In this document: piece by piece, positions 1 to 6,770 of the stretch
How positions within the stretch are numbered: position 1 is the stretch's first letter
Layout of the letters: every line of letters starts with the position of its first letter
From: Streptomyces griseosporeus
GTDB lineage: Bacteria; Actinomycetota; Actinomycetes; Streptomycetales; Streptomycetaceae
Reading direction: 5' to 3'
NCBI RefSeq assembly: GCF_014656055.1
Contig: NZ_BNBR01000004.1
Span: 387,081 to 451,080, forward strand
DNA length: 64,000 bases
The notes under the pieces: model-generated
What the model was told of the DNA's origin: nothing
Seen by the model: the letters and a program-made list of their open reading frames with translations, nothing else
Databases searched by the model: none
Translations under genes and position numbers: made by a program

Positions 1-459
1 CTGGACCCATGGACCGCCGCTGAAGTGGCCATGCGCGTGACTGTTCGCACCGCCATCGTGCAGGCAGACGGCCATCTGACGTCCTTGCTGAGGGTGCCGA
101 CGGGCACCCCTCTCGCTGAGTTCTTCTGCATCAGCCATGAGGGAGACTCACCGCACGGTCTGGCCCGCATTTACATCCCGCGCGACCTGGCATCGGCCGA
201 CGTGCTGGGCGACGACTCCTCGTTGCGGGACACGGCCACGCGATTCGCTGTCCTCGGCTCGGCACCGGCAACTGTCCGGGAGACGGTATGCGCTCGTCCA
301 CCGACACCGGACGAGGCATCCGCCCTCCGGATCGGCCGAACGGCGGCAGCCCTCGCGATCACACGGGTCGCGACCGACTCCACCGGTCGAGTCGTCGAGG
401 CCGCGCTTCTCGTGTTCCCCGGGGATCGCGTCGACGCGGTCTTCACCACCACGACGTGA
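1..459 (+). CDS. GntR-family regulator, C-terminal UTRA part (cut by window edge)
   Basis: The reading frame is already open at base 1, so this is the 3' part of a longer gene whose DNA-binding half lies outside the window. The visible residues form a UTRA ligand-sensing domain of HutC/GntR repressors: a beta-rich core followed by the typical ending VVEAALLVFPGDRVDAVF. Such proteins bind a small molecule in this domain and release DNA. A GTG at 25 could serve as an internal start, but nothing favours it over an upstream start. The next gene follows after 22 bases, so the two are probably co-transcribed. The ligand cannot be guessed. Confidence 0.8.
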   Translation: MDPWTAAEVAMRVTVRTAIVQADGHLTSLLRVPTGTPLAEFFCISHEGDSPHGLARIYIPRDLASADVLGDDSSLRDTATRFAVLGSAPATVRETVCARPPTPDEASALRIGRTAAALAITRVATDSTGRVVEAALLVFPGDRVDAVFTTTT

Positions 460-481
460 CCGATGAGAAGGGAACCCAACG

Positions 482-784
482 ATGACGGCACCGAACGAAC
501 TGCGACTCCTCCCGTGGTCGGGGCCGGAGGGGAAGCCCTGCTACTTGGACACCGACGACAAGGCCGGCTACATGTCCCGGCTGGCGGACAACATCGAAGC
601 GGTGCAACTGGGGACGGCGGCCGAGTTGTTGGAGCATGCCTCCGACACCCTCGACGACCAGGGCGCCAGCCCGGAAGACTTGGAACGGCTGGCGAGGGAA
701 CTGACCAGGGCGTTGCGGGATGTTCTCCGCGTTGCAGTCAGCCGCGGTCACCTTCTGGCGCTGAGCGACCCTCATCGCTCCTGA
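482..784 (+). CDS. Small conserved actinobacterial protein beside GntR
   Basis: A 100-residue soluble protein with no recognisable catalytic motif. It begins MTAPNELRLLPWSG and is followed by an alpha-helical stretch rich in Leu, Ala and Glu. A purine-rich ribosome site (GAAGGGAA, about 470-477) precedes the ATG. From memory, similar small proteins often sit directly behind GntR regulators in Streptomyces accessory regions and integrative elements. That context is all that suggests a role; the function is unknown. A strong stem-loop follows 24 bases after the stop. Confidence 0.7.
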   Translation: MTAPNELRLLPWSGPEGKPCYLDTDDKAGYMSRLADNIEAVQLGTAAELLEHASDTLDDQGASPEDLERLARELTRALRDVLRVAVSRGHLLALSDPHRS

Positions 785-807
785 GAACCGCTGATCAGCG
801 GGACAGA

Positions 808-849
808 AGAAGCCCACGGTTTTGACCTCCTCGGATGCCGTGGGCTTCT
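808..849 (+). terminator. Stem-loop terminator of the GntR operon
   Basis: A perfect 12-bp inverted repeat (AGAAGCCCACGG at 808-819 and its complement at 838-849) with an 18-base loop, just downstream of the small gene ending at 784. There is no strong T tract, which is common for high-GC actinobacterial terminators. Confidence 0.75.
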
Positions 850-952
850 GTCATTGTCGGCCGGCGTCGACTGACGTCGTCGGCATAGGGACGGCCCGGA
901 CGTCGCACGCGCTCAACCACTGGCCGCAGCATATGGGCAACGAGGGAAGGAC

Positions 953-1260
953 ATCGCGCTGGGACGCAAGGGGGCACGACGCATAGTCGTCGACGGCACG
1001 AGCTATCGCTGGCGGCTGCGACGCAGGCCCACCTATGGCCAGGGTCTCCACTGGTCGCCGTGTACGTATGCCGTGGAGCATGCGAAGCACTCTGGGACGA
1101 CCCTGATCGTCACCACGAACCAACCAGCAACTGGTCAGAACGCCCAGGAAAACCGGTTCTGCCTTCCGATGTTGCCGACGCCATCACGTCGCGCTCCGGC
1201 AGGGACGGGTTCCGACCCGTGTGGGCTCACCGTTTCAACTGGACCAGTCCGCCGGCTTCT
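953..1260 (+). pseudogene. Frameshifted remnant of a conserved Streptomyces hypothetical gene
   Basis: One protein can be read by stepping through three frames. The first frame gives RRIVVDGTSYRWRLRRRPTY and then AVEHAKHSGTTLIVTTNQP (about 977-1125). The second gives SNWSERPGKPVLPSDVADAI (about 1129-1188). The third gives GRVPTRVGSPFQLDQSAGF (about 1203-1259). Together they match my memory of a small conserved Streptomyces protein of about 110 residues. At least two indels separate the pieces, near 1122-1130 and 1185-1200. No start with a ribosome site is evident at the 5' end. The gene is dead unless there are sequencing errors. The ancestral function is unknown. Confidence 0.65.
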
Positions 1261-1293
1261 CTCCCCCGACAGGGTGCGATCGCCGACCCAACG

Positions 1294-1644
1294 CACTTCA
1301 AGCAACGCACCCGTGGGACTTCACTAGCTTCCAGGCCGCGACCCCCTGACCGTTCCGATCCGGCACCGTTGACGTCAACCGGTGATGTCAGACTGTGGGC
1401 CTTTACGCGCTGATGGCAGGCTTCTTGGCCTGCTGCCGTGCTTGCCTGGGATCTCCTCAAGCTGAGGGGGAGGGCCTTGTGGCCGGTCTGGTCGAGTTTC
1501 GGCGGCAGGACCAGTCGTGAGATGAGCCCTGACCCTGACCGTCGGCAGCGATCGGGCTGCATCGACAAGCCGCCCGGACCTCATGTGGGGTATCCGCGAG
1601 ACCAACGTGGGACGACGACTACCGTGGCCGAAGAAGACTCCAGC
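1294..1644. other. Intergenic stretch without recognised genes
   Basis: Between the pseudogene and the 8-bp repeats upstream of the AAA gene I see no convincing gene. The frame of the AAA gene stays open back to a GTG at 1438, but codon use is erratic and there is no ribosome site, so I treat it as leader or decayed DNA. Confidence 0.4.
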
Positions 1645-1676
1645 TCATGGGGTCATGGGGTCATGGGGTCATGGGA
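1645..1676. repeat. 8-bp tandem repeat abutting the AAA-ATPase ribosome site
   Basis: Three perfect copies of TCATGGGG (1645-1652, 1653-1660, 1661-1668) and a fourth with one change (TCATGGGA). The last copy merges into the GGGAGGG ribosome site of the gene starting at 1684. The unit is not a multiple of three and each copy contains an ATG, so copy-number slippage would change spacing or any upstream-initiated frame. Confidence 0.85.
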
Positions 1677-1683
1677 GGGCATC

Positions 1684-3198
1684 ATGCAGTTCGTCGTGGT
1701 GAAGCGGCTACGGGATCTGCCTGCGGACTACAGCGGAGCCTACCTAGTACCGGACAGCTGGAATGACTACGGCTTCGTGACGCTGTTCAAGCTGGGCATC
1801 AAGCGTCGCGGGAGGGATGCGAAGTCCATCGGTGGTGTCCGAATCGGCCATCTCGATATGGGCTCAGGCCACCATGACGAATTCTTTCGAACTGAGGAAC
1901 GCCTGCCGAGCCGGTTCGAGTGGCTCGACGAAGATTACTTCAGCCTGGGCCTCGATGACACTTATTACGAGTCGCTCAGAAAGCTGGGTGATCACGACAG
2001 AACCAGCATTCTGACTGCGTTGCGGGATGTAGCGTACGACTACAGCGTGGACTTCGTGGAACGCGTATGGCATCTGCGAGTCTTCACAGACTCACTGATG
2101 CGCGATGTGCGTCATCCCCGCGCGGAGCTGGAGCGCCTCCATCTCATTGCCCGCGGCCGCGATCGTGTCGTCGACTTCCAGTGGGAATATGCGCCTCCCT
2201 TGCCTGAGGGTTCAGGGTACGAACCACCTACACTAAGCTTTCGTGCCAGTCCCGCCTCTCTGCCGCCAAGCAACGTGCATGCTTTGATCGGCCGTAATGG
2301 AGTGGGCAAGACCAGCATGATGCGTGCGATGGCTGAAGGGGTGGCGTCCGGGAGCATTGAGGTCACCCAGCTGGCTGCCCGCGCAGCTAAGGCCACACCG
2401 AACGTGGTACTGGTCTCCTTCAGCGCCTTCGATGAGTTGTTTCATCACCCGGACGCAGGCTTCGCCTACATCGGGCTGCGGGACGATGAGGAGCCGCAGC
2501 GTTTGAAGACGAGCGAAGACCTATCCGCGGAATTCGCCGAGAGTCTGGCGACGGCCCGAATCGGTGCCCGTCGTAGCCGGTGGGAGCAGATCCTGGCCAC
2601 GCTCAGTTATCCGGAGTCCGGTTTCTTGGAGGACTACACAGGCGATCTTGAAGAGCTTTTGCACGAGGGCTCTGACCGCCGATTTAGGGCCGCCGCGATA
2701 CGACTCTTTGCGCCGCTGAGCTCCGGCCACAAGATCGCTTTGCTGACCTTGACGCGGCTGGTCCAGGAGGTGACCGAGCGCACGGTCGTCTTCATGGACG
2801 AACCCGAAGCACATCTTCAACCACCGCTATTGTCGGCGTTCATCCGTGCACTGTCCGACTTCCTCTCGGATGTCAACGGGATGGCGGTCGTGGCCACGCA
2901 CTCACCGGTCGTCCTGCAGGAGGTGCCGAAATCGTGCGTTTACAAGCTGCGCCGATATGGCAACATTGTCAAAGCTGAGCGGCCACTGATGGAAACTTAT
3001 GGGGAGAACGTCAGTACTCTCACTCACGAAGCCTTCGGCTTGGAGTCCACCGCCACCGGTTTCTATGCTGCCCTGGCTAAGGAGGTCGACGAGGGGCGCA
3101 GCTATCAAGAGATCCTGGCAGACTTTGAATCGCTGGGCAGCGAAGCCCGAGGTTTGCTGCGTGTTCTCACCTCCCGTCATCACCGGAGAACCTCATGA
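1684..3198 (+). CDS. AAA/ABC-type ATPase, probable PtuA of a Septu-like defence system
   Basis: A 504-residue protein. ATG 1684 is chosen because GGGAGGG (1673-1679) precedes it and homologous-looking sequence begins at MQFVVVKRL. Walker A is GRNGVGKTS near residue 203. A signature-like SSGHK lies near 346, Walker B VVFMDEPEAHLQP near 368, and a switch-type VVATHSP follows. This is the OLD/SMC-like ATPase layout used by anti-phage ATPases. The stop overlaps the ATG of an HNH nuclease gene, the arrangement of PtuA-PtuB (Septu), where the ATPase forms a complex with and controls the nuclease. The family call is inferred from architecture and pairing. Codon use is less GC-biased than in the core genes to the right, which suggests horizontal transfer. 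Confidence 0.75.
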   Translation: MQFVVVKRLRDLPADYSGAYLVPDSWNDYGFVTLFKLGIKRRGRDAKSIGGVRIGHLDMGSGHHDEFFRTEERLPSRFEWLDEDYFSLGLDDTYYESLRKLGDHDRTSILTALRDVAYDYSVDFVERVWHLRVFTDSLMRDVRHPRAELERLHLIARGRDRVVDFQWEYAPPLPEGSGYEPPTLSFRASPASLPPSNVHALIGRNGVGKTSMMRAMAEGVASGSIEVTQLAARAAKATPNVVLVSFSAFDELFHHPDAGFAYIGLRDDEEPQRLKTSEDLSAEFAESLATARIGARRSRWEQILATLSYPESGFLEDYTGDLEELLHEGSDRRFRAAAIRLFAPLSSGHKIALLTLTRLVQEVTERTVVFMDEPEAHLQPPLLSAFIRALSDFLSDVNGMAVVATHSPVVLQEVPKSCVYKLRRYGNIVKAERPLMETYGENVSTLTHEAFGLESTATGFYAALAKEVDEGRSYQEILADFESLGSEARGLLRVLTSRHHRRTS

Positions 3199-4049
3199 TT
3201 CCGATCGACCCTCCGGTCATGACGGTCAAAGACACGCTGACCGCTTCCTGCAAGAGGCTGCGGAACTCCGTCTTGAGAATTCGGCTTTTGGCCCGCGAAA
3301 AGGACTTGTCCACAGCCGAGCAGACCTACATCGACGCTGCCGAGCATAACGATCTATACAGGCTCGCTATCACTTCCCGGGAAGCCGAGGAGCTACTGCC
3401 CGATCGCGACGGTGAGCACCTGAAAGAGCTTTACAATGCGGGGCTGGTCGGGCGTAAGGACGGGAGGATAAAGTACGACGAGCTCAAGGCCCGCGCTCCG
3501 TACGGGCGCTGCCTCCTCTGCGGTAACGGCGAGATCGGCTCGCTCGACCATCATCTGCCCAAGGACATGCTCCCGCTCTACGCGATTTGTCCGGTCAACC
3601 TTGTGCCGGCGTGCAGCAAGTGCAACCAGATGAAAGGCGACCGGATTGGTGCCACCGCCAGCCAGCGCACGCTCCATCCCTACTACGACCGCCCCGGCCA
3701 GACCGGACGCTATCTTTTTGCGGACATCACGAGCTGGCCCGTGCAGTTCCGCATCCAGGCCCTGCCTGAATGGGACGCTGAACTACGTGCCCGCGTAGAA
3801 TATCACTTTCACACCTTCAAGCTGGCAGAGCGATATGCTGAGTTCTGTATATCCGAGGTGACTGGCAACCAGTGGCTGCACCAGAAGATACGCCGCGAGA
3901 GCGGTGTGCCGGGCTTGATCGCACACCTGCAAGAGGACGCCGAGCAGCGCGCTAGTACCCACGGCCTCAATGCTTGGGACACAGCCCTGCGCTATGGATT
4001 GGCTGACAGCGCCTGGTACCTCCACCGCGGGGTCCTCGAAAGCCCCTGA
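3195..4049 (+). CDS. HNH endonuclease, probable PtuB effector
   Basis: A 284-residue protein whose ATG overlaps the ATPase stop (ATGA), so translation is probably coupled. It has a zinc-supported HNH core: Cys-x2-Cys near residues 106 and 109, LDHHLPK near 116-122 carrying the catalytic His, and ACSKCNQMKGD with the second Cys pair near 140 and 143. The N-terminal 100 residues are helical and charged. The C-terminal half has no recognised motif. As the nuclease partner of the upstream ATPase it would cut phage or host nucleic acid once triggered. It is longer than compact HNH restriction enzymes, which fits PtuB-like effectors. The target is unknown. Confidence 0.75.
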   Translation: MIPIDPPVMTVKDTLTASCKRLRNSVLRIRLLAREKDLSTAEQTYIDAAEHNDLYRLAITSREAEELLPDRDGEHLKELYNAGLVGRKDGRIKYDELKARAPYGRCLLCGNGEIGSLDHHLPKDMLPLYAICPVNLVPACSKCNQMKGDRIGATASQRTLHPYYDRPGQTGRYLFADITSWPVQFRIQALPEWDAELRARVEYHFHTFKLAERYAEFCISEVTGNQWLHQKIRRESGVPGLIAHLQEDAEQRASTHGLNAWDTALRYGLADSAWYLHRGVLESP

Positions 4050-4155
4050 CTGTGCCCGCGAAGATCAGGAAGCGGAGCGCACGGAAGAACAGGAAGAAGG
4101 CGACATGGTGGCCTGATCAATCTCGTTTGTCTCCCTGTTTGGCCCTCGAGCACGT

Positions 4156-4191
4156 CAGAGCCCCATTCACGACCACGTGAATGGGGCTCTG
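4156..4191. terminator. Terminator between the ATPase/HNH operon and the convergent nuclease
   Basis: A perfect 15-bp inverted repeat (4156-4170 and 4177-4191) around a 6-base loop, 106 bases after the HNH stop. It can serve the plus-strand operon and the convergent minus-strand gene ending at 4467. Confidence 0.85.
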
Positions 4192-4198
4192 GCCAACG

Positions 4199-4250
4199 TC
4201 GGGGTGGCGGGATTGCACCCACGTCCTCTTCGTCCCGAAGTAACTTGGGC
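4199..4250 (-). other. tRNA-like T-arm and acceptor remnant (tentative)
   Basis: Read on the minus strand, this stretch contains GTGGG-TGCAAT-CCCGC followed by CACCCCG, resembling a T stem-loop (one base short) and the acceptor 3' strand of a tRNA. A CTTCG-GGA-CGAAG hairpin precedes it. No complete cloverleaf can be drawn. It may be a decayed tRNA or an old attachment site. Around it (4050-4466) I see no genes apart from the terminator. Confidence 0.25.
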
Positions 4251-4466
4251 TGGCGGCTGACCTTGCGTCGCTGCGCCTCTCACCTGCTGTGACGGTCCGC
4301 AGGTGTGCGTGGTCGTCCGCCGCTGTGCGTCGGCGTTGTCACGCAGTTAGACACTCAGCGGTGCGCTGTTCCGTTGCCTAGTGGTACTAGCCCAGGGATG
4401 TTCCAGTTTCTTGGCGCCCTCCTGATGCAGGAAAAGGACGTTATTATAGCGAACCTAAGGTTATTC

Positions 4467-5417
4467 CTACCCAATTACGACACTGACGAGGAATTCGTGA
4501 TCTTGCTTCCGTCGCAAACCGTTTAGATCCTTGGAAAAGGACTCAGGATCCGCGATGAAGTGATTGGGGTCGTAGATGTACGCGAACAGTCGACGGCAAT
4601 CCGGGTGCCAGTGGTAGCTCTCGAAGTCAATTTGCAGCTCGGATGCAATTTTCTTGGCGTGCGCCGCGTCTCGAACGTACTTGCACTCGATGAGAATTCC
4701 CTCATCTTTTACGATCAGGTCAATTCGCTTAGCTGAACCGGCGTTTTGCGGGGTCCATTCCTCTCGCTCGACCTTCGGAAACACTGCACTTAGTGCTACC
4801 TCTACGAGATCCTGCACGTCGTATTCGTTAGCTACCGTGAGGGCGGGCCGACCGTGAGAGCGTGAAGCCATTCTTCGTGCTGAAATGGCAACTGATTTCA
4901 GGGCTTGATGGACAAGCTCTTCTTGGTTGCCCTGGCTGCCCAGCGCAGGAAGGCGCTCGTATCGTTCCTTCTGACCGCCGCACACGAGGCTCTCTAGGTG
5001 GGGGCCGAGAAAACTTGCTGAGCATCCGCGGATGTCAATTACGGTCCCGTCTTTGAACGGGCGACTTCCGTACTCACCGTACTCGGTGACGCGTTTCCGG
5101 TATTTTTCATCCTCGATGGCCAAGACTGCTGCCGTGAAGTCCCTCGTCTCTTGAAAGGCTTTCATGAACTGCTGTTCTGCGACGCTTGCCTCGACGTACT
5201 CATAGATTTCTGCAGGGGTGAGTGCGATTCGGTATCGGGTGAAAGTTCCGAGGAAGGTTCCTTCCTCGTCCCTGTCTGCGAATTCAGCATAAATGGCCCC
5301 TTCTTGCTCTAGCGTCCGCAGATCCTCCGCGTTCCCTGGAAGCATGTTCTTGAAGGTCTTGCCGAATGCCTCGATGGTGACGTGTCGCACCCTGTGCCGG
5401 TCTTCGGTGTCTGTCAC
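4467..5417 (-). CDS. PD-(D/E)XK nuclease of DpnII/MboI type, stand-alone
   Basis: About 316 residues. GTG at 5417 is preferred because AGGGGAGGGG (5429-5420) precedes it, while an upstream in-frame GTG at 5459 lacks a ribosome site. The C-terminal 130 residues match the DpnII/MboI restriction endonuclease-like domain: NEYDVQDLVEVAL, then EEWTP, RIDLIV, the active-site ECK near 242-245, and the ending HPDCRRLFAYIYDPNHFIADPE. The N-terminal 190 residues are unassigned and may be a sensor. There is no methyltransferase nearby, so it is not a normal restriction-modification pair. It more likely acts as a conditional nuclease in defence. It converges on the ATPase/HNH operon. Confidence 0.7.
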   Translation of the reverse strand: MTDTEDRHRVRHVTIEAFGKTFKNMLPGNAEDLRTLEQEGAIYAEFADRDEEGTFLGTFTRYRIALTPAEIYEYVEASVAEQQFMKAFQETRDFTAAVLAIEDEKYRKRVTEYGEYGSRPFKDGTVIDIRGCSASFLGPHLESLVCGGQKERYERLPALGSQGNQEELVHQALKSVAISARRMASRSHGRPALTVANEYDVQDLVEVALSAVFPKVEREEWTPQNAGSAKRIDLIVKDEGILIECKYVRDAAHAKKIASELQIDFESYHWHPDCRRLFAYIYDPNHFIADPESFSKDLNGLRRKQDHEFLVSVVIG

Positions 5418-5505
5418 GGCCCCTCCCCTGGCGAGATCTAAACCGATGGTAGGACGCACGAGAGGTCGGCGGAGCGGGTTTGGCCGGTGGCCTGCCCGGT
5501 CTGGG

Positions 5506-5602
5506 GTCGAGCATGATCAGGGGGCCGTACGCTGGTTGGCAACTCGGGCAGGCTTTGGACCTGCCCGCAATGTGCACGAGTGGCCCCCTGGTCTTGCTCG
5601 AC
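5506..5602. repeat. 97-base structure with 21-bp inverted repeats and a nested hairpin
   Basis: The left arm 5506-5526 and right arm 5582-5602 are inverted repeats of 21 bp with two mismatches. Inside is a perfect 8-bp hairpin (CGGGCAGG ... CCTGCCCG, about 5545-5567). It could be a miniature inverted-repeat element, an insertion-sequence relic or a structured RNA. It lies just upstream of the lone nuclease gene. Confidence 0.7.
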
Positions 5603-5932
5603 GCGGGACCCGGACCGGGGAGGTGGCTAAAGCCGTGGAACTGACCGCCCCAGCCACGACGTAACCCTTCTCTGACATCAGGCGGCGGGGTGCTGTGCGC
5701 GGGGAGCGGAGCGACCCGCCTTGATGAAGTAGAGAAAGTCCTATCCCGCCGTCGGCCGAGGTCTGGGTGTACTCGTTTCGCACGGTGGCCAGTGCGGTCA
5801 GGGGTAAGCCAACCCCGACGGGTCAGGTCCGCCTGACCGCTGTGCATGTCTCTGCGTGAGCGGGCGTTCAAGCGACTCGGACTTGACCCTCTGACGCCCT
5901 GTCAGGCGTGGTGCACATCCTTCATCTGGTGA

Positions 5933-6127
5933 GCGCGACTGCATGAGCGTCTTGGTGTGCCACACGCGCCGAGGAAGCCGTGGCCAAAGCGAGTGGAGGA
6001 CGTGACCTTGCCCGAGCTCGACATCGACGACCAGTGGCATGAGTCGGCCCCCCGCGCCCGATCGATCTGCCTGCCCGGAGCGGGTCGGTCGAGTCGCCGG
6101 ATCCGTCATCGGTCGGGCTTGGCGTAG
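5933..6127 (+). pseudogene. Possible decayed coding remnant
   Basis: A short open frame reads HERLGVPHAPRKPWPKR and then VEDVTLPELDIDDQWHE. It has coding-like composition but no start codon or ribosome site, and it is cut by a TGA immediately upstream. It may be the tail of a lost gene. I do not recognise the family. The rest of 5603-6342 shows nothing else I can support. Confidence 0.25.
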
Positions 6128-6342
6128 GTCACGTAAGGCCTCGCTGGCATCGCCTCGAAGCCGCGGGCGATCCGCTAGAGCGGCCCGGCGCCGGCTGATC
6201 CCCGGGCCGGGGGCTTCGACCCGTATGTGACACGGCCATCCGTGAGAACCCGGTGACAGCCGTACAGCCTCGGACCCCGGCCTAGATCATCGATCGGGCG
6301 TCCGGGGCTCCGCCATGCCCGCCCGCACCCACCCCGACCAGC

Positions 6343-6368
6343 AAAAACGCCCTCCCAAGGGGAGGGCG
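6343..6368 (-). terminator. Intrinsic terminator of tRNA-Arg
   Basis: A 9-bp perfect stem (6348-6356 with 6360-6368) and a 3-base loop, followed on the minus strand by TTTTT (6347-6343). It lies 8 bases past the tRNA 3' end, a canonical rho-independent terminator. Confidence 0.9.
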
Positions 6369-6376
6369 GAGACATG

Positions 6377-6449
6377 CGCCCCCGGCAGGACTCGAACCTG
6401 CGGCCAAGCGCTTAGAAGGCGCCTGCTCTATCCACTGAGCTACGGGGGC
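6377..6449 (-). tRNA. tRNA-Arg (anticodon UCU)
   Basis: On the minus strand a full cloverleaf folds. The acceptor is GCCCCCG/CGGGGGC, the D arm GCTC...GAGC, the anticodon stem GGCGC/GCGCT with loop CTTCTAA (anticodon TCT), and the T arm GCAGG-TTCGAGT-CCTGC, followed by a G discriminator. CCA is not encoded. The tRNA reads arginine AGA codons, which are rare in Streptomyces. Its 3' end faces the accessory region at 1-6.3 kb, the orientation expected if an integrative element entered at this tRNA. Confidence 0.97.
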
Positions 6450-6506
6450 CTGGTGTGGTGGCCTCTGTCGTGGTGCCCGGGTGTGGGCTGTGCCGTGACG
6501 TTGCCG

Positions 6507-6539
6507 GGGTCAAGGATAGGGCTCCCGGATCCTTGACCC
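6507..6539. repeat. 11-bp inverted repeat between tRNA-Arg and dynA
   Basis: GGGTCAAGGAT (6507-6517) and its exact complement (6529-6539) flank an 11-base spacer. It may be a terminator for transcription arriving from the right, or a regulatory stem. The rest of 6450-6770 shows no gene. Confidence 0.5.
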
Positions 6540-6770
6540 TGTCGCTTCGCCTCCGTGGCTCGATGTGGAGGTTCGGTGAAGCGGTCCTGATAATCGCAGG
6601 CAGGTACGAATCGTGCACCGCTTTTGGCGCCCCGCGCCACGGGTGTTGTGCACTCGTTATGCCTGCGCTGCGCCCATGTCCCGGTCGTCCCTTCCGTCCC
6701 TTGTGTTCAGTCGGCGCGCAGACATGCCTATATGCTTCAGAATTCCCCTAAAATTGGGCATTCTTCGCAT

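Noticed and set aside
1438..1683. N-terminal extension of the AAA-ATPase from a GTG at 1438
   Set aside because: No ribosome site, erratic codon use and passage through the 8-bp repeats. The ATG at 1684 has a good site.
5284..6109. Several open frames in the gap left of tRNA-Arg as an integrase or transposase
   Set aside because: None shows recombinase motifs. Only a short coding-like remnant at 5933-6127 is kept, with low confidence.
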